Origin: Aeromicrobium wangtongii
GTDB lineage: Bacteria; Actinomycetota; Actinomycetes; Propionibacteriales; Nocardioidaceae
Direction of reading: 5' to 3'
Length of the DNA stretch: 64,000 nucleotides
Assembly: GCF_024584515.1 (NCBI RefSeq)
Contig: NZ_CP102173.1
Span: 3,348,001 to 3,412,000 of the forward strand
The notes below the pieces were generated by a model, which was not told the origin of the DNA, made no database searches, and worked only from the letters and a program-made list of their open reading frames with translations. Below, piece after piece: positions 61,391 through 64,000 of the stretch; the first letter of the stretch is position 1; each line of letters begins with the position of its first letter. The position numbers and the translations under genes are program-made.

Positions 61391-62286
61391 ACGCGCTCCA
61401 ATCGGCGGGTTCCAAACAGTCCAGTGGGCTTCACCGTCAGCACCGCGACGATGAGGATCAGCGCGAGGGTCAGGGAGAAGGAGCCGCCGATGAAGGTGGC
61501 GTAGCCGTTGATCATCGCCAGGCCGATGCCCATGACCAGGCCGCCGACGACGGCGCCCTTGATGCTGTCCAGGCCGCCGAGCAGCGCCGCGGCGGACGCG
61601 AAGATCAGCACCTGGAACATCGAGGAGAGATTGAGCTGGCCCGGCGGGATCGTCGGCACCAGCATCACGCCGGCGAGCGATCCGATCGCGGCCGAGAGCC
61701 CCCAGCTGATCGTCAGGATGCGCCCGACCTTGATGCCGCACAGCGCCGCCGACTCCGGGTTGGTGGCGACCGCTCGCATCTCCAGGCCGAGGCTCGTGCG
61801 CTTGAACAACAGCGTCAGACCGACGACGACGCCGATCGTGAAGACCCACACCAGCGCCGAGTCGTAGTGCAGCCGGGCACCGAGGATCGAGAAGTAGCTG
61901 CCCTCACCGGACGGGAACATGGTCGGGAAGACCTTCTCGTCCGAGCCCCAGATCCAGCCGTCCAGGCCGTTGAGGCCTGTGAACAGGCCCAGCGCAACGA
62001 TGAGGATGGCCGTCTCGTCGCGCTTGCGGACAGGACGGATGAGCAGCCGCTCGGCGACCGCGCCCATGATGAAGCCCAAGATGATGACGGGCAGCAGGAC
62101 GAGCCAGATGTTCAGGCCGCGCTCGGTGAGCCACCAGGCGACATATGTCGTGAAGAGGGCGAACTCGCCCTGGGCGAAGTTGATCGTCGACGAGCTGCGG
62201 AACACGACGACCAGGGCCAGTGCGATCAGCACGTAGATCGACCCGGCGGTCATGCCGGAGAAGAGTCGAGACAGGAATATGTCCAT
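61387..62286 (-). CDS. Branched-chain-type ABC permease (LivH-like)
   Basis: 299 residues, about eight membrane segments. LivH features are GSIYVLIALALVVVFRSSSTINFAQGEFALFTTYVAWW, FKRTSLGLEMRAVATNPESAALCGIKVGRILTISWGLSAAIG and GGLDSIKGAVVGGLVMGI. The ATG at 62286 begins just 10 bp after the LivF-like stop, so the operon runs ATPases, permeases, binding protein. Confidence 0.93.
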   Translation of the reverse strand: MDIFLSRLFSGMTAGSIYVLIALALVVVFRSSSTINFAQGEFALFTTYVAWWLTERGLNIWLVLLPVIILGFIMGAVAERLLIRPVRKRDETAILIVALGLFTGLNGLDGWIWGSDEKVFPTMFPSGEGSYFSILGARLHYDSALVWVFTIGVVVGLTLLFKRTSLGLEMRAVATNPESAALCGIKVGRILTISWGLSAAIGSLAGVMLVPTIPPGQLNLSSMFQVLIFASAAALLGGLDSIKGAVVGGLVMGIGLAMINGYATFIGGSFSLTLALILIVAVLTVKPTGLFGTRRLERV

Positions 62287-62296
62287 CGAATGAGTC

Positions 62297-63016
62297 CTAA
62301 TAGCCTAGGTACGCTTGGCGGATGTTGTTGTTGTCGCGGAACGACGCCGCCGAGCCGGACGACGCGACGGCGCCGACCTCCAGCAGGTAGACGCGCGAGG
62401 CGATGTCGAGCGCGAGCTCGGCGTTCTGCTCGACCAGCAGCAGGGCGGTGCCCATCTCGGTGCTGATCCGGCCGAGGGTCTCGAACAGCTCCTGGATGAT
62501 CAGGGGCGCGAGGCCGAGGCTGATCTCGTCACACATCAGCATGCGAGGACGGCTCATGAGGGCCCGGGCGATCGCGAGCATCTGCTGCTCGCCGCCGGAC
62601 AACGTGCCGGCCACCTGCTTCGAGCGCTCCTTGAGCCGCGGGAAGATCTCGAACCAGCGGTCGATCTCCTCATCGACCTGCTTCTTGCCCGACAGGTTCG
62701 TGCCGCCGACGCGCAGGTTGTCGATGACGTCCAGCGCCGTGAGCGTCCCGCGTCCCTGCGGGACCAGGCTGAGGCCGTGCTTGAGCATCTGGTCCGGACG
62801 CGGGTTGCCCGCGGGGGCACCGTCGATCAGGATCGTCCCGGTGTGCGGGATGAGCCCGGAGATCGCGCTCATCAGCGTCGACTTGCCGGCACCGTTGGCG
62901 CCGAGGACGACGACGACCTCGCCGTTCCCGACCTCGAGGTCGATGTCGTGCAGGACGTTGATCTGTCCGTAGCCGGCCCGAAGGCCGCGGACCTCCAGCA
63001 GTGGTGCGACTGTCAT
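62297..63016 (-). CDS. Branched-chain-type ABC ATPase (LivF-like)
   Basis: 239 residues. Walker A GANGAGKS, Q-loop SLVPQGRGTLTAL, signature LSGGEQQMLAIARAL and the Walker B segment MLMCDEISLGLAPLI. The last differs slightly from the common LLLDEPSLGLAP but keeps Asp-Glu. NxxVGxx-type LRVGGTNL is also present. The start overlaps the LivG-like stop (ATGA). Confidence 0.93.
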   Translation of the reverse strand: MTVAPLLEVRGLRAGYGQINVLHDIDLEVGNGEVVVVLGANGAGKSTLMSAISGLIPHTGTILIDGAPAGNPRPDQMLKHGLSLVPQGRGTLTALDVIDNLRVGGTNLSGKKQVDEEIDRWFEIFPRLKERSKQVAGTLSGGEQQMLAIARALMSRPRMLMCDEISLGLAPLIIQELFETLGRISTEMGTALLLVEQNAELALDIASRVYLLEVGAVASSGSAASFRDNNNIRQAYLGY

Positions 63017-63771
63017 GCGCTCTTCCCCAGGTAGGCCTCGGCCACCGCGGGGTCGCGCTGGACCTCCGCCGGTGAGCCGTCGGCGATGGTGCGACCGAAA
63101 TCCATGGCGACGACGTGGTCGGAGATGCCCATGACCAGGCCCATGTGGTGCTCGACCAGCAGGGCGCTGAAGCCGAAGTCCTTCTTGAGGCCCACGATCA
63201 GCTCGCCGAGCTCGTTGACCTCGGAGTGGGTCAGTCCGCCGGCCGGCTCGTCGAGCAGCAGCAGCGAGGGGCGACTGATGAGGGCCCGCGCGAGCTCGAC
63301 CCGCTTGAGGGTTCCGAAGGGCAGCCCCGCGGCCGGGTGGAAGGCGACGTCGAGAAGATCCAGACGCTCCAGCAGCTCCCAGGCCTCGCCCTCGATGCGG
63401 CGCTTGCTGGAACGGGTCGTGGGCCAGCTCAGCAGGGACGGCAGCAGGTGGGGCGTGTTGACGCTGTGCGCACCGATGACCGTGTTGTCCAGCACCGACA
63501 GCGACGGGAAGAGCGCGAGGTTCTGGAACGTCCGCACGATTCCGTGGCGCACGACCTGGTCGCGACGCAGCGACAGCAGGTCGTCGCCGTTGAACCGGAT
63601 CGTTCCCTCCGCGGGACGGTAGATCCGCGTGACGCAGTTGAAGAGCGAGGTCTTGCCTGCCCCGTTGGGGCCGATCAGACCGCAGATCTCGTTGTCGGCC
63701 ACGGTGAAGCCCACTCGATCCAGTGCTGTCACGCCACCGAAGCGCATGACCAGATCGGATATCTCCAGCAC
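63013..63771 (-). CDS. Branched-chain-type ABC ATPase (LivG-like)
   Basis: 252 residues from a GTG at 63771, which has GAGGAGG six bases upstream; in-frame upstream codons would add a poorly conserved tail through the promoter region. Walker A GPNGAGKTS, Q-loop RTFQNLALFPSLSVLDN and signature LPFGTLKRVELARAL follow the LivG pattern. Walker B is LLLLDEPAGGL. It is the first gene of the five-gene importer operon. Confidence 0.93.
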   Translation of the reverse strand: MLEISDLVMRFGGVTALDRVGFTVADNEICGLIGPNGAGKTSLFNCVTRIYRPAEGTIRFNGDDLLSLRRDQVVRHGIVRTFQNLALFPSLSVLDNTVIGAHSVNTPHLLPSLLSWPTTRSSKRRIEGEAWELLERLDLLDVAFHPAAGLPFGTLKRVELARALISRPSLLLLDEPAGGLTHSEVNELGELIVGLKKDFGFSALLVEHHMGLVMGISDHVVAMDFGRTIADGSPAEVQRDPAVAEAYLGKSA

Positions 63772-63824
63772 TCTGGCCCTCCTCTTCCTGCTCGAAATTG
63801 CCACGGCGCCTGCCATTGCTGAGC

Positions 63825-63838
63825 GTGACACCGGTCAC
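63825..63838. promoter_or_regulatory. Palindrome GTGAC-N4-GTCAC upstream of the Liv-type operon
   Basis: GTGACACCGGTCAC lies about 55 bp before the LivG-like GTG. A TATAGT hexamer (minus strand, about 63838-63843) adjoins it as a possible -10, so a bound repressor would block the promoter. A TTAG-N8-CTAA inverted repeat follows at about 63844-63859. The same palindrome form occurs at 52559. Confidence 0.5.
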
Positions 63839-63982
63839 TATAGTTAGCAACGTGACTAAGGTATACAGCATCCGCCGAGGGCGGTCAACGAGTCCGTCCG
63901 GGCCGCTGCCACGCGGTCCGGACGCCGCTGCTCGCCGTTGCACGGGAGTGCCGATGGTCCCCGCTGCTGATAGGGATGAGAC

Positions 63983-64000
63983 ATGACGAGCGGCAATCAA
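63983..64000 (+). CDS. Possible start of a divergent gene running out of the window
   Basis: An ATG preceded by AGGGATGAG opens a frame reading MTSGNQ to the window edge. Its divergent position relative to the Liv-type operon would suit a regulator. Only six codons are visible. Confidence 0.3.

Overview
The window is 64 kb of high-GC DNA from an actinobacterium. The evidence is strong G/C third-position bias, frequent GTG/TTG starts, 1-8 bp overlaps between operon genes, HsaA/HsaC/HsaD-type catabolic enzymes, abundant IclR regulators, a PGPGW membrane protein, and a WXG100/EspC-like type VII secretion (ESX) substrate pair. A nocardioform or Nocardioides/Aeromicrobium-like host is plausible, but no marker gene fixes the genus. 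I saw no rRNA, tRNA, CRISPR array, transposase or phage gene.

Layout. (1) 1-6.5 kb, general functions: the 3' end of an acyl-CoA dehydrogenase, a tandem universal stress protein, a MacB/FtsX-type ABC exporter pair, and twin lipoproteins. (2) 6.6-14.1 kb: a flavin reductase fused to a sensor-like C-terminal domain faces an operon for a ribose-type ABC importer, an HsaA-type flavin monooxygenase and an HsaC-type extradiol dioxygenase. (3) 14.3-20.3 kb: an MFS exporter, a single-chain double TetR repressor, an HbpS/GlcG-like protein, an IclR regulator, and an HsaA-type monooxygenase plus meta-cleavage-type hydrolase. (4) 20.4-29.1 kb: an eight-gene operon with an isocitrate-lyase/PEP-mutase-family lyase, three FAD_binding_2 flavoproteins, an SDR, an isochorismatase-fold protein, an Asp/Glu-racemase-fold protein and an MmgE/PrpD dehydratase. 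(5) 29.1-37.6 kb: a nine-gene minus-strand operon with a NitT/TauT-type importer, a second sensor-fused flavin reductase, a second extradiol dioxygenase, a third HsaA-type enzyme, one intact alpha/beta hydrolase and one whose catalytic triad is entirely substituted. (6) 37.8-49.4 kb: two adjacent IclR genes, a second MmgE/PrpD, a fourth HsaA-type enzyme with its hydrolase, a PucR regulator, an HpaB-like hydroxylase, another IclR, and the hydratase, acylating aldehyde dehydrogenase and aldolase of the lower meta pathway. (7) 49.4-55.6 kb: polyol dehydrogenase, lipoprotein, PGPGW protein, thioesterase, acyl-CoA synthetase and a membrane protein. (8) 55.6-58.9 kb: an ESX-type WXG protein with a C-terminal HEXXH motif, an EspC-like partner, two paralogous membrane-tethered proteins, the C-terminal remnant of a third, and three copies of a roughly 80-bp palindromic repeat. 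(9) 58.9-63.8 kb: a branched-chain-amino-acid-type ABC importer (LivKMHFG order).

How it works together. Regions 2-6 look like a catabolic island for one or more aromatic or ring-containing compounds. Import by two different ABC systems would be followed by two-component flavin-dependent ring hydroxylation, extradiol cleavage, C-C hydrolysis, and HsaEFG-type conversion of the 2-hydroxydienoate to pyruvate plus an acyl-CoA. The enzymes come in duplicated modules of two kinds: reductase + extradiol dioxygenase + monooxygenase with a WRDxQ motif, and monooxygenase with a WRDxH motif + hydrolase. The substrate is not identifiable from sequence. The two most original loci are the sensor-fused flavin reductases with the dead-triad hydrolase, and the ESX effector/partner array with its private palindromic repeats.
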